Of a stretch of 64,000 nt of DNA, positions 45,539 through 58,256 are shown piece by piece. Origin of the DNA: Alopecurus myosuroides. Lineage: Eukaryota; Streptophyta; Magnoliopsida; Poales; Poaceae. The stretch lies in contig CM054061.1 of NCBI GenBank assembly GCA_028641055.1, forward strand, positions 117,601,712-117,665,711, given 5' to 3'. Every line of letters starts with the position of its first letter. Position 1 is the first letter of the stretch. Below the pieces are notes generated by a model. The model was not told where the DNA came from. It searched no databases and saw only the letters and a program-made list of their open reading frames with translations. Position numbers and translations under genes: made by a program.

Positions 45539-46001
45539 TGTCGTGGGATAATCACGGCAGACGTTACCAGGGGTAACTTACTTTGGGGCAAATCGACTCT
45601 GGCGTTTGGGAGAGGGTTTAGCTCAGGAGAAATCATGTTATCAATCGATCTGGTAGCTCTGGCAATCAAGTCGCCGAGTCTCCGATCTAGGGTTACGACT
45701 ATCAGCTCTTGTGTTACAGGGATACTCGAATATTTGGTGAAGCTCTCCTCTCCTAACCCTAGGAACCGGCTTATATCTTACCCGGCTCCCTGGCTTCCTA
45801 TACAAGGCACACTCGGAATCCTAACCGGAAACCGCACACAACCCTAAGTTTCCTAATAGTAACCCCAAAGGCCGGGTTACAAGGCCTTCGTCCTTCTTGG
45901 GCCTTCTAGAAACTCCTCTTCCTTGAGCCGGGTCTTGCGCGATTCCCTTTGGGCCAGGTTTCACCTTGGCATTAGCCTACCGGGTTATCATCCCTCCATC
46001 A
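45539..46001 (-). repeat. 3' LTR of element A
   Basis: Read on the minus strand it starts TGATGGAGGGATGATAACCC, directly after GGGGACTAC (polypurine tract, 46002-46012), and ends CCCACGACA at 45539. TG...CA ends, 463 bp. An AGATATAAGCC TATA-like box lies near 45770. The second LTR is deleted, so the boundaries rest on ends and PPT only. Confidence 0.7.
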
Positions 46002-46394
46002 GTAGTCCCCAGAATAGCTTGGGCTTCTCGGGATCAACCATGAAGCGCACGCTATTCCTTGCAAAACAATAAACATTCAAATCCATACGATACCGGGTTA
46101 GTATGCTTTGATAATAGCTAGGCCTTGCTCCATAGGCGGTCCATATAATAACCCGGTTTGTCCCGAGTCAAACATCACTTTTCCCGGGTCAACACACCGA
46201 GGAAAACGCGACAAGACCCGGATTCGCACCGTTGCCAATCAGTCCGAATATCACGCTCGCAATCCACTTTAATCCCTTTCCGTATATCCCGCAACGGGCA
46301 TTTTGATACTTATCCCAAAATATCCGGGCCGAATAATCTTTTTCCGAAAATTTGGCTCTTGCCGCCTAAACCTAGGGCACTTTCCCCCCGCATC

Positions 46395-46402
46395 TATAAA
46401 TA
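46395..46402 (+). promoter_or_regulatory. TATA box of the antisense gene of element A
   Basis: TATAAATA in the context CATCTATAAATAGGCGCC has the look of a host core promoter. It lies between the element's 3' LTR and the antisense gene, pointing towards the gene. A 5' UTR exon to 46691 (donor GTAAGC) and an acceptor TTTTTTAG at 46998-47005 would place an intron before the coding start. Confidence 0.6.
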
Positions 46403-47015
46403 GGCGCCCAAGGGGTAACCCTAGATCCATTAGCCATTTCTCACCTTTCTTCTTCCTCTCTACTCCATCCTTGCGCCCGCGAGCTCGAGCTCAAGCCCGC
46501 GCTTAGCAGAGCCACGCCACTGGCCGCGAGAGCGCCACCGGAATCACGCCGCCACCTAGTCGCCACCGCCTGCATCCGCGACACCGCCGTCAATCTCCGC
46601 CGCAGCGCCCACAAGTGAGTCGCCGGGAATCCGAAAGCGCCGCCGTCGTCGAGCCTACCGCCGCCGTCGCACGCCTCCTTCAATCCTTCCGGTAAGCTCC
46701 TTCAATTTCTTGGATCTAGACCTTGATTTCGTGCGGATAGATGGGATCTAATCTCACTTTCTAATTCTTCACTATTTCTCTCTAGCTGGGTATGCCCTAA
46801 TCTCGCACTTCCCACTCCCCGCACTTAGCTAATTCCACGTTTATGCCTTTCAGCATATTTCCTCGTTTGCAATCGCGCATTTTTCCTCTACACGTTCTTG
46901 ACTAGATCCAATCTGCCAAATCTTTGCAAGTACTTCTCATTAAGTCGGACAGCTGTAATTTCCGGGTCTCTCGTTATTCATACTCTGCATTTGCCTCTTT
47001 TTTAGATCTTCGCAC

Positions 47016-50000
47016 GTGGCACCTAAGGCCAGTGCTAAGCTGAAGGGAAAAGACCCGACCGGCAAGCAAAAGCCGAGTCAATCGATCTCCACCAACTGGG
47101 CGAGATCGACTGTGACAAAGGCTAAGCTTGACGAGCTTACAGAGTCGGGTGTTCTGCCCACCCGGGAGGAGATCCACTGGAGGATACCCGGCGAGGAGAC
47201 TCGGCCTTCTCCGGGTCTTGACGAGGTGGTGGTCTTTGTCGAACATGTGATCCGGGGTTTCCGCCCCCCGGGTCACTCTTTCTTCCGTGAACTCCTGGAC
47301 CACTACAAGCTCCGGGTATTCGACATCGGCCCCAACTCCATGCTTAATATCACCCACTTCATAGTTTTATGTGAATCGTATCTGTGCGTTCCTCCAAATT
47401 TAGCTTTGTTTCTCGAACTCTTGCAATGTAAGCCATGCCGAGAGAGCGGCGACGGGGCCCTCCTAGTCTGTGGAGGAGTCTCGATCCAGAGGCGGAAAAA
47501 CTCCCTCATGCCGACTCTGAGCCTCAGTTCGCACGTCAAACACTAGCAGAAAACCTATTTTTATTGCCAAGATACCTCTTCAGCCGGCGAAAAGCCATTG
47601 CCGGGTTTCACCGATGATATCCTCAATCTTTCCGAGAATCTCAACTCTTTTGCTCCTGAGACCAAGAGGCAGTCCATCCAGCCTTTCCTCCATAAACTTG
47701 TTGTACTCTCGGCCCAAGGTCTCCTAGGGCTCAATCTGATTAAAACCTGGGTGAGTTGCCGGATTCAGCCTAACAACACCCGGACGAAACTCATGTGCCA
47801 CTACTCCGGACATCTTACCGACTCTCTCCGATACTCGGAGAAAAATTACCCGGCTGGTGACATAAACAAGCTCATGAAGACTTTCTTAGCCAAGAAACTT
47901 GACGCTATCAAGAATATAGCTGGGCTTAACCCCTTCACGCGAGATAACCCAGGTCCTTCAGTAAGACCCGAATATTATCCCTTTATTCGACTAATATTCC
48001 TTATGTAGTTTTACTAACCCTTGTCATGATGTTTCTCTCTCAGGAAGATGACGCATTATGGAAGATAGTTACTCCTCCCCCTTCCGAAAACTCGGAAGAA
48101 GACGAGGAGCCGGTTGATAGCGACGAAGGTTAATCCGAGTCTCACTCACATCCTTTCTTCTGTTAACTTTTTTAGATCAACCTTTTCCCCTTTACCAACG
48201 ATGTACCTTGTTTGCCAGGGCTAGAGGACAAAGAGGATACACAGTCGGATGAGAGCGAAGCTGAGCCAGAAGTGGAGGTTGGGGCGAAGAGGAGGACCAG
48301 GGGAGTTGTCTTCAAGGTTCCTTATTCCTCTATTGCCTCCAAACCATACTCGTACGCTAACATGTGCGAACTTAACCAACGTTTAATCGATTCATCACAC
48401 TTGAAGGAACCCGCCCCGGTCAAGCGTAGGGTAACCCGGAACTCTCCGGGTGACGATCCTCTTCACCCGGGCATCCCTTCATCCCCCGCTCGCCGAGCCG
48501 GTATTCCCCAAACTCATTCTTCCCACTTTCCTCAAAGATATCCTTCTCCAAATCATCCACTAGCTGGAAAAATTAGGGTCTCACTTTCCGACTCTTTATC
48601 AGCTTCTTCTGGGTCTAGCAACGATCTCCCTCCAGATTTCGTCGTGAACACCGGGTAAGTTACTTTTCTTGCTACTCGATACACTAGTTTTTTCCACATC
48701 TTTCGTTCATCATATACCGACTATTTCTTTCTCTTTCTCAGGGCCAAGGTCACGATTAGTGACCCGGAGGACATGGATGTGGATAACCCGGCTATGGAAG
48801 ATCTGGAGAACGCTGTGAGGACCGCGGCTGGCGGTGTAGAAGAAGAAGAAGAAGACTTGCTGAAAGACCCGGCCGAGCAGGAAGCCGAGTTTCCCATGCC
48901 AACGTACACACCCGGGGATGAGGACATCGAGATCCTGGGATCACGGAGGGGTGATCCCACTCCTAACACCCAGGCAACCCGGATAACCTCCCCCAAGAAG
49001 GAAAGGACCCCGCCTCCGGGTAATCAGAACCCCAGCTCCTCCAGGCCGAAACTCGGCGATGTGGACTTTGAAGGAATGCTAGATGCGCTCTTCTCCCTGA
49101 AGACCAATGAAAGGGATATTCTGGAAGCCATGGCAGCTGAGCACCAGGTAACTTAAGCAATGTTGCTTGTATATTCATCTAGTCCCCAAGTTCCGAGTGA
49201 ACTATGCAAAGTTTGCTCGGTACTTTCATAACTGTATAATTTACCATACCCGGTTATATCTTGCATCCGACTGACTTTTCCTTTTCTTTTTTCACAGGCA
49301 CACGTGGCCCGATCTGAGGAGATGTTGGCAAAAACCAACAAGCTCCTCGAGGTCGAGACAAGGTTACGAGAGGAACTGGAAGCTGAGATGAAAGATCTTG
49401 CCAGGGATGTGGAAAAGTACAAGAAGCGATCCCAGAACGCTGAGGGCGTGCTGAAGAAAATTTCAGCCCAAATTGCCGATACTTACCGCTCTCTACTTGG
49501 TAAAAATTTCTAACTTATTGACTATAACCCGGATTTCTCGTTCTGTAAGGTTTATAACCCGGATCTCATTGCTTTAATTTTTCTGTTACTCTGCAGATCC
49601 GGGTGAAGAGGCTGAAGATGAAGACGATATTGAAAAGCTGAAGACGCTCAAGGCCGTGATCCGGCAATTCTCTGTGGGTACCAAATGGACCCTGGAGGCT
49701 TTGAAGTGGCTTGGAACTGGCGGCGGCGCGGACAAGATGCTTGAGGCGTGCTCAACTATCCCCGCCTGGATCGAGCACTGGAAGCGTTCAGCGTGTCGGG
49801 TTGGGGTAACCCGTGGGCTTGCTCTGGCCAAGGCCTATTTTCCTAGGCTTGAGCCGGCAAAGCTCGTGGGCGGGTTTCCCAAATTCAACAACGACGGCTC
49901 CAAGTTCACTGCTAAGGATTACAAGTCCGTTCAAACTCAGGTGCGTCACTCGGCAAGCTTGGTAGCCGACAGTCTGGACGTGAGCAAAATTACTCCACCC

Positions 50001-50258
50001 TATGATGCCGATGGCAAGCCGGTTCCATCTGATCTCCCTCAACCCTTCGACATGCTGGCCCGGTGGAAAGAGGAGGTTGCCAAGAAGAAAGCTGAAGCCG
50101 GCACCGCTCCTTCTTCCTCTACTCCGGCTGTTCCTCCTCCAGCTCGTGCCGATACTGCGGCTAACCCGGATGTGGGAGCAGGGAAGACTACCGATGAGCA
50201 TGCCAAAGACTCGGCCGCCAAGGATACTGTTGATGACTCGGTTATGGACGCCGAGTAA
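47016..50258 (+). pseudogene. antisense multi-exon gene (aORF) of element A
   Basis: Six exons with perfect GT-AG sites and closing phases: 47016-47960, 48044-48128, 48219-48654, 48742-49147, 49298-49499 and 49597-50258 (911 codons). Exon 1 carries the conserved domain I know as the plant 'putative gypsy-type transposon' domain (EVVVFVEHVIRGFRPPGHSF). Acidic and Lys/Arg-rich linkers follow, then a coiled coil in exon 5 (MLAKTNKLLEVETRLREELE) and a globular end with GTKWTLEALKWLGTGGG. The expected start ATG reads GTG (47016), and codon 47544-47546 is TAG where a Trp is likely, so this copy is probably dead. It is antisense to pol. Its function is unknown; a gag-like or regulatory role has been guessed for such genes. 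Confidence 0.75.
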
Positions 50259-51394
50259 AGTTTCACTATTCATCGCCTCAAACACTTATTCGGCCAATAG
50301 GCATTATGTAATATGCCTGATACAATTATACTTTAATTAGTGCGCATGTGCACTTTTCGATACAATTTTCTCGGTTTGTAATACGTTTAAACCTTAATAG
50401 CTTTTGGTGGCCCTTCCGGCCCCTTGCTTTGATATGCTATTTTCCAGTTTTGAACCTCTTTTGCTATTTTTCCGATCTTTGCTCTTTTTCCTTCTGTGAG
50501 ACTTGGTTTCCGGGTCTCGGGATTTTTGACCAAGTGGACTTTATTTCTTAAGTCCCCAAGTCCCCAAGACTCAGATTTTTTGGGTTTTTAAGCTTGACAG
50601 CTAAACAATTTGTTGCTTTTCTCAAATTTCCAAGTCCCCAAGGCCCGAATTTCCGAGTCTAGGGATTTGTAGTTTTCAAAAAAGCAAATTGTTTTTGCTA
50701 AGGCCCAAAACATAGAGTTACTCACGTAGGTTTGAAGTTATGCTTAATATATTATGAGTTTCCGGCTGTTAACCTTGTACTACCCTTTTGATCCTCTTTG
50801 TTGTAAGCCGGCTTTCGCGTGGATATTCAATGCTGCTATAACTTTATAAAAGCAGGGTCAGGAAAGTCCCACGGGGCATCATGACTGATTGTGATTACAC
50901 GCTAGCAAAGCACGCCACCTTATTGCGAGTCACATCAAGCTTAAACAAGAGAAATCAAGTTAATTTGGCTCTATTGTCCGGTTATAAGATTGTAACCGTA
51001 CTTATTGCAAGTAATCGGTCCTTATAACTTAATGGCATCGTGGCCGGGTCTTTGAGTTTGTAACTGTGCTATTCAAGCAATCAGCCCCCAAGACCTATAT
51101 ATACAATCTAGGAAAAATATAAAAACTAATGTACTACAAGCAAACAAACAATACTTACCTAATAAAGTAAAAAACAGGGATTAAAAACAGAAAGAAAAAA
51201 CTTAACAGAAATAAACAAGAAAGAAACAATATCATAATTTAACCATCTCTTTATTGATATAAGAGAAGTTAGGTCAGCAAGCCGCCTCATTAAAAACCCT
51301 CCAGTCCCCTTAGGTACCCTGGATAGGAAAAGAGTGCGTCTGAAACCTGCTGCCTGTTACATCGTGTAATTCAATCTTGTAAACCTAGTCTGTG
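50259..51394. other. spacer of element A with repeated AGTCCCC motifs
   Basis: Non-coding spacer between the antisense gene and the end of pol A. The complement of the element's polypurine motif (AAGTCCCCAAG) recurs near 50553, 50562 and 50632, with a variant near 51303. AT-rich 51100-51240 holds nothing else. Confidence 0.55.
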
Positions 51395-54300
51395 CTAAGT
51401 GTAGTAGGGACGTAGCTGAGCCACGTTCCATGATCTTTCCCTCTCTTGCATAGATGAAGTGGTATGGGCTGTGTCATTGACAGTATCCGACTCTTCCCTT
51501 GCATCTATCAAGTAATATGATCCATTGTGCAAATCCCGGCTTATGATGAACGGTCCTTCCCATGGTGGAGATAACTTGTGCTTTCCCTCTTTTGACTGTA
51601 CCAAGCGCAATACCAGGTCCCCTTCCTGGAAGACCCGGTTTTGACCCGCCGACTATGGTATCTCCTCAGATCCTGCTGATATATGGCTGATCTCTCCAAG
51701 GCTTGTTCTCTGTGTTCTTCTAGCATATCCACGGCATCCTGCCGGGTCTTCTCGTTTTCCACCTCGACATAAGCCGACACTCGGGGCGAGTCATGAATAA
51801 TGTCACTCGGCAACACTGCCTCTGCACCGTAAACCATGAAAAACGGGGTCATCTGAGTAGATCTGTTAGGTGTAGTGTTAATTCCCCAAACCACTGATGG
51901 TAACTCCTCAACCCATGCTCCAGCAGCTCTGATGCACGGGACTCGCAGCCGTGGTTTTAACCCACGAAATAACTCCTGATTTGCCCTCTCCACCTGTCCA
52001 TTGGCTTGTGGGTGGGCTACTGAGGCTATGTCAAGGCGGATGCCATTGTTCCCGCAAAATTTCTCCATCTCACCTAAGGACATGTTGGTTCCATTGTCTG
52101 TTATTATGCTGTGGGGGTATCCAAACCGGTAGATAATCCTTTTCAGGAACTTGACTGCTGTGACTGCTTCGCAATTGGTGACTGGCATAACTTCAACCCA
52201 CTTAGTAAACTTATCAATAGCTACCAAAAGATGAGTCTTTTTGCAAGGTGACATGTGGAAGGGGCCCACCATATCCATACCCCAAACAGCAAACGGCTAG
52301 GTTAGCGGGATTGTTCGCAACTCCATAGCCAGCACATGGGTTTGGCGAGCGTACCTTTGACATCCATCACACCTTGCCACCAAGCGCTCCGCGTCTGCTA
52401 AGGCCGTGATCCAGAAGAAGCCATGTCGATATGCTTTGGCCACAAGGGATCTTGTGGAGGCATGGTGCCCACAATCACCTTCGTGAATCTCCTTTAAAAT
52501 CTGTGGGCCTTCTTCTAGTGCTACACATCGCAAAAAGACTCCAGCTGCACTTCTTTTATACAGTTCCCCATTGATAATAGAATAGCCCTTTGCTCGCCTC
52601 AGAATTTGCCTTGCTAAAACTTCCTGAGGTGGTAACTCACCCCTTGATAGGTAGGCCAAAAACGGCTCCGTCCACTCGGGAATAGCGCGTACTGTGGCCA
52701 CAAGCTCCAAATCCGGGTCTTGGTTAGCCACCTCTTGCCCAGACTCGGTTTTGACAGATGGCCGCCATAACTCGTCCAGGAAAACATTAGGTGGAACCGT
52801 CTCTCTGCGCGAGCCGAGTCTTGCGAGCGCATCTGCTGCCTCGTTCTTTCGCCTGTCAATATGTTCAACCTCATACCCGGAAAAAGACCCGGCTACCCTG
52901 TCCACCTCCCTACGATATGCTGCCATTGTTGCATCCTTTCTATCCCAAGTTCCTAAGACCTGCTGTACCACAAGATCCGAGTCTCCGTAGCACCGTATTC
53001 GCCTGATGTTCATCTCCTTTGCTACTCTCAATCCATGTAATAATGCCTCATACTCAGCCACGTTGTTGGAGCAATCGAAGTGAATTTGCAACACGTAGCT
53101 CAATTTATCTCCTTTGGGTGATGTGAGTACCACCCCAGCTCCTGATCCCTCATACTGCTTAGAACCATCAAAGTGCATCACCCCAAACTCGGAACTTGGC
53201 ATCATTGTGGGCATGCTTGTGTGAGTCCAATCATTGATAAAATCAGCTAAAGCTTGAGATTTGATTGCAGACCTGGGCTCGTAGTTAATGTGATAATCTC
53301 CCATCTCAATGGCCCACTTTGCTATTCTACCTGTTGCGTCTGAATTTCTGATAATATCCGCCATTGGTATAGAGCTAACCACTGTTATGGGGTGTTCCTG
53401 AAAATAAGGTTTCAATTTCCGGCTGGCCATAAAGACGCCGAAAACTAACTTTTGCCAATGTGGGTAACGCTGCTTTGCTTCCGATAGTACTTCACTCACA
53501 TAATAAACCGGCCTCTGTACCAGGTGATCCTTGCCATCCTCTTTGCGCTCAACAACAACCACTGCGCTAACCGCCCGGGGCCCGGCCGCAATGTATAACA
53601 ACATGGGCTCTTTAGGACCCGGTGCCGCCAGAATCGGTGCCTCAGATAATTGCTTTTTTAAAGCTTCGAACGCCTCATCCGCCTCTTGGTCCCAAACAAA
53701 TTTGTCGGTTTTCCTCAAGAGCCGGTATAAAGGTATTGTGGTATCTCCAAGCCTGGATATAAACCGGCTTAACGCTGCTACACATCATGTAAGCTTTTGA
53801 ACATGCTTCAGGCCTTCCGGCTTTTTCAGACTCTGAATAGCTTTGATCTTGTCCGGGTTTGCCTCAATTCCTCTCTCTGAAACAATGAAACCGAGTAATT
53901 TTCCTGCTGGGACTCCAAATACACACTTTGTGGGGTTAAGCTTCATCTGATATCTTTTCAAATTCCTGAATGTTTCCTTTAGGTCATCAATGAATGTTTC
54001 TGCCTTCCTGGTTTTAATCACCACATCATCAACATAAGCATGGACGTTGCGTCCAATCTGATCCTCAAAACACTTCTGAATGCACCGTTGGTACGTTGCA
54101 CCAGCGTTCTTTAGCCCAAAGGTCATGGTTTTGTAACAGAAAGCTCCAAAGGGGGTTATGAACGATGTTTTCTCCCAATCTTCCTTCTTGAGCTTGATCT
54201 GGTGATACCCGGAATAAGCATCCAGGAAACACAATAGGTCACTCCCAGCTACTGCATCTATAATCGGATCTATACTCAGAAGGGCAAACAGATCCTTTGG

Positions 54301-54613
54301 GCAATGTTTGTTAAGACTCGTGTAATCTATGCACATCCTCCACTCGTTACTCGTTTTCATCACTAGAACCGGATTTGCCAACCAATCCGGGTGAAAAACC
54401 TCCATGATAAAGCCAGCTGCAAGGAGCCGAACTATCTCTGCTCCTATAGCCTTTCTTCTTTCCTCATTCATTTTTCTCAGGCCCTGTTTCTCAGGCCGAG
54501 ACTTGGGATCAACATGCAAACTGTGCTCAGCTAACTCGGTCGGGATACCCGGCATATCGCTAGGCGTCGAAGCAAAAACGTCTTGATTTGCACGAATGAA
54601 TTCTACGAGTGCT
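51395..54613 (-). pseudogene. Tat-lineage pol of element A: RT, two RNase H domains, integrase; broken
   Basis: Minus strand. RT (54600-53785) has DMPGIPTELAEH, LDAYSGYHQIKLKKEDW and the active site HAYVDDVVIKT. An in-frame TGA lies near 53770. The degenerate retroviral RNase H (LLYIAAGPRAVSAVVVV, lacking the usual catalytic Asp) and the archaeal-type RNase H (MHFDGSKQYEGSGAGVVLTS, then CYGDSDLVVQQV) follow at 53718-52800. The integrase zinc finger and core (DMVGPFHMSPCKK, then TDNGTNMS and GQVERANQ) run to 51541. A TAG at 52297-52299 replaces a tryptophan and a frameshift lies near 51640. The N-terminal polyprotein is missing. The catalytic residues of RT and IN are still readable. Confidence 0.88.
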
Positions 54614-57585
54614 TTGGGTTGCGGAATGCGGGTGCTACTTATCAGAGATGCATGCAGAAATGCTTGCATGATCAACTTGGCAAAAATGTGCAGGTGTACG
54701 TAGATGACATTGTCATCAAAACGAATAAAACACATACTCTGCTTAGTGACCTTGAGGAAACTTTTGCCAACTTGCACAAGTAAAAGATGAAGCTGAACCC
54801 GAGTAAATGCACCTTTGGCGTCCCGGCTGGCAAGCTACTCGGCTTCTTGGTATCCAGTCGGGGCATTGAGGCCAATGCTTCAAAGATAAAAGCTATTGAG
54901 AGCATGTTTTTGCCGAGATCCCTGAAGGATGTGCAAAAATTCACTGGTTGCTTGGCATCTCTGAGTCGTTTCTTGGGCAGAATGGGCGAGAAGGCCCTGC
55001 CTCTGTATCAATTAATGAAGAAAAGCGACAAGTTCGTCTGGACACCGCAAGCTGATGTGGCATTCAATGAGCTGAAAGCAATGCTGGGTAGCGCTCCCAT
55101 CTTGGCTAGTCTGCTACCCAAAGAGCCAATGTTGTTGTACATCGCTGCTACCAATCGGGTAGTCAGTGTGGTAATTGTGGTGGAGCGAGAAGAAGAAGGC
55201 AAGAGTGTGCAGCGGCCAGTATATTATCTCAGCGAGGTGCTTTCCAGTTCCAAGCAGAACTACCCGCATTACCAGAAGATGACTTATGGCGTGTACCTAG
55301 GCGCCAAGAAGCTGAAGCACTATTTCCAGGAGCATCCTATCACTGTGGTGAGCTCTGCTCCCATCTCGGATATCATGGGCAACAAGGAAGCAAGTGGCAG
55401 AGTAGCCAAGTGGGCAATCGAGCTGGCCGCGTACGCTCCCGCGTATGCGAGAAGAGAAGCCATCAAGTCGCAAATTCTGGCGGAGTTTCTGGTGGATTGG
55501 GCTGAGGTGCAGTACAAACCCCCTTCTCCCGCAACCAATTACTGGAAGATGCACTTTGATGGCTCCAAAGTGAAGGAAGGCCTTGGTGCTGGCGTGGTGC
55601 TCACGTCACCCAAGCGAGATCAACTCAAGTACGTGCTGAAAATCCACTTCAAGGCGTCCAACAATGTTGCAGAGTACGAGGCAGTGGTGCACGGCTTGAA
55701 GGTAGCCAAGGAAGTTGGTGTGCAGCGCATCATATGCTATGGCGACTCGGATCTGGTTGTGCAGCAAGTTTCTGGCACTTGGGATTCTCTGGATGCCAAC
55801 ATGGCGTCATACCGCTTCCTGGTGCAAACTATGACATGATTCTTTGAAGGCTGCGAGTTCCAACACATCCACCGAGCAGAGAATGAAGCAGCTGATGAGC
55901 TATCCAAGTTGGGGTCTTCTCGGCAATACATCCCGGCTGGGATTGCCTTGGAGCATTTGAGAAAGCCATCCATCAAGACATCCCCCAACTCGGAGTCCAT
56001 TTTCGTTCCTTCTCTGCCTAGTGAGGAAGCAGTTCCAATGGAGATTGACTGGGAGAATGCAACAGAGAACCCGGGGACTGCAGTCTCCATCCCGGGGACT
56101 GGCGCCTGCAACCCGGGGACTGCCCCTCCTTACTCGGGGACTGTCCTTCCTTACTCGGGGACTGCCCCTCTCAACTCGGGGACTGTCGCATTCATTGAAG
56201 AGGTCCTTGCAAACCGTTCAGGGCTACAGAGAGTCAACCCCAACTCAGAGAAAGACGCAGTGGTGGCTGTTCCGATGGAAGTGGACGAACCAGTGTTTCC
56301 CGCGCGAGAGACACCGAGTTGGGCTATGCCCATATTATCCTTTCTAAAGGACGGCACCCTGCCAGATGATGAGGTTACCGCAAGGCAGATTCAGAGAAGA
56401 TCCAAGGGCTACACCATATTCAGAGAAGTGCTGCATAAGAGAAGTCCCACCGGCGTGCTGCAACGCTCTGTGGAACCGGAAGAAGAAGAAGAAATTCTGG
56501 TGGAGATACATCAAGGAGAATGCGGGCATCACGCTTCTTCTCGGGCTTTGGTCAAGAAGGCTTTTCGGCATGGGTTCTTTTGGCTCACTGCCTTGAAGCA
56601 AGCTGAAGATATAGTGAGGAAGTGCAACGGCTGCCAGAGATTCGCAAGTAAGATCCACTTTCCTGCTTCCGAGTTGAAAACCATTCCCATTACTTGGCCA
56701 TTCTCTGTTTGGTGCTTGGATATGGTTGGTCCCTTCAAGCCGGCTAGAGGCAACATGACTCACATCTTGGTCATGGTTGATAAGTTCACCAAGTGGATCG
56801 AAGTGAAGCCTATCCGGAAGTGTGATGGAGCCACAGCTGTGAGTTTCCTGAAGGACGTGATCCTGAGATATGGCTACCCGCATAGCATCATCACAGATAA
56901 TGGCACAAACTTTGCTGAGGGTGCCATGGTGAGATTCTGCAGAGATAAGCACATCCGGCTAGATGTCGCGTCTGTCGTGCATCCCGCCTCCAATGGGCAG
57001 GTGGAAAGAGCAAATGGCATGGTGCTGACAGGCATAAAGCCAAGGCTGATTGAGCCGTTGCTGAAAACACCTGGGTGTTGGCTAGACGAGTTGCCAGCGG
57101 TGTTGTGGAGTCTAAGGACTACCCCTAACCGGTCAACCGGCTACACACCATTCTTCTTGGTTTACGGGGCCGAGGCCGTGTTGCCAATAGACCTAGAGCA
57201 TGACTCCCCCCGAGTAACCCTCTACACTGAGGCGGAGGCGAGAGAAGCTCGAGAAGATGACGTTGACCTGCTAGAAGAAGCAAGAGAGCTTACTCTGTCA
57301 CGTTCAGCTATCTACCAGCGAAACTTGAGGCGTTATCATAGCCGGAAAGTGAACCCAAGGGTTTTTCGAGAAGGAGACATGGTGCTTAGGCTCGTGCAGC
57401 GCACAGCCGAGATGCACAAGCTATCCCCTCCGTGGGAAGGGCCATTCATTGTGAGCAAGGCTCTACACAATGATGCCTATTATCTTGTAGACGCGCAGCC
57501 ATCATAGAAGAACAGGGCGGATAAAGCTGGAGAGGAATCCAAGCGCCCCTGGAATGTAGCTCTACTCCGTCGCTTTCATTCATGA
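54614..57585 (+). pseudogene. Tat-lineage pol of element B, N-terminus deleted
   Basis: It begins in RT at FGLRNAGATYQRC, just before the active site QVYVDDIVIKT. RT connection (LGFLVSSRGIEAN), degenerate RNase H (LLYIAATNRVVSVVIVV) and archaeal-type RNase H (MHFDGSKVKEGLGAG, CYGDSDLVVQQV) follow. A proline/glycine-rich insert of six heptads lies at 56072-56190. The integrase HHCC and core (LDMVGPF, TDNGTNFAEG, GQVERANG) end near 57585. Stops interrupt it at 54781-54783 (TAA), 55837-55839 (TGA) and 57505-57507 (TAG); otherwise the frame is kept for almost 3 kb. The gene is broken but not old. Confidence 0.85.
56072..56190 (+). repeat. six 21-bp repeats carrying the PPT motif CGGGGACT inside pol B
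   Basis: CGGGGACT starts at 56072, 56093, 56114, 56135, 56156 and 56177, an exact 21-bp period. In frame it encodes seven-residue repeats of the type PGTxxxx or SGTxxxx between RNase H and integrase. The core is identical to the polypurine tract next to the 3' LTR (63961-63968). Confidence 0.85.
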
Positions 57586-58256
57586 GCAAAAGTGTGTATG
57601 TGCTCTCTTATCCGAGTTAAACTCCTACTCTGCAATCTGAAATTAAACTCGGGGACTGCCCTCGTCCAAAATTGTTCTAAGTGTTTCTATTCTGTTTTAC
57701 CTTTGTCTACTCGGTTGCTCTGCTTAGAATTTCAGAAGTACATTTAGTACTGTGTTTAAACCTAAAAGCCAACTCTTCGACTCTGCTGCTGTCCGAAACC
57801 CGGCTTCATGGCAAGCAAGAGAACAAGCTAGAGGTCAATGAGCACAAGAAAAATGGCTAAGGAAAAGAGGAGTGCAGGAACCGAGTAGAGCGTCCTTTAC
57901 TACTGATTTTTGCTAACTTTTTTCGGCTAAGTGGTGGGTAGCGTTACTATGACTGTTTCTAAGTGGCTAAGTATTTGAAACTCCAACTTTGAACTCTTGT
58001 GACTCGAATACCAAAAAAGCAACAAGTTGCAGGTAAGAGCTGAGATAAAAAGGAAGAGTGGATGAAAAATGCAACTCGGGAACTTGCATGATAACGCAAC
58101 CCGGCATCGAGCCAGAATCGCTCAAATACTAAGTATAAAACATCAAATGGGAATTAAAATTGAGTAGCAACGGAAAGGATAATTGTTTGATACATATGCA
58201 CCCGGCATCCCGGGGATCTGATAAGAGTTTTCAAGCATAAGTGTTTCAGGAGATAA
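57586..58256. other. spacer of element B, no gene seen
   Basis: AT-rich linker between the end of pol and the 3' end of the antisense gene. It carries one more ACTCGGGGACTGCC copy near 57647-57660. Confidence 0.5.

Larger units (their letters stand above)
45539..54613 (-). mobile_element. Ty3/gypsy Tat-lineage element A, 5' half deleted, inserted in the LTR of element B
   Basis: On the minus strand the order is truncated pol (54613-51395), a spacer with PPT-like repeats, an antisense gene (on +, 47016-50258), a polypurine tract and a 463-bp 3' LTR. Pol carries a degenerate retroviral-type RNase H followed by a second RNase H of the archaeal type, diagnostic of the Tat lineage (Grande/Cinful/Retand relatives). 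The 5' LTR, PBS, gag and protease are missing. The right edge is a deletion junction with element B and not a natural terminus. Confidence 0.8.

Noticed and set aside
54583..54783. Independent short gene starting at an ATG at 54583
   Set aside because: Its first codons lie in element A antisense sequence. The frame only reads into pol B across the deletion junction.
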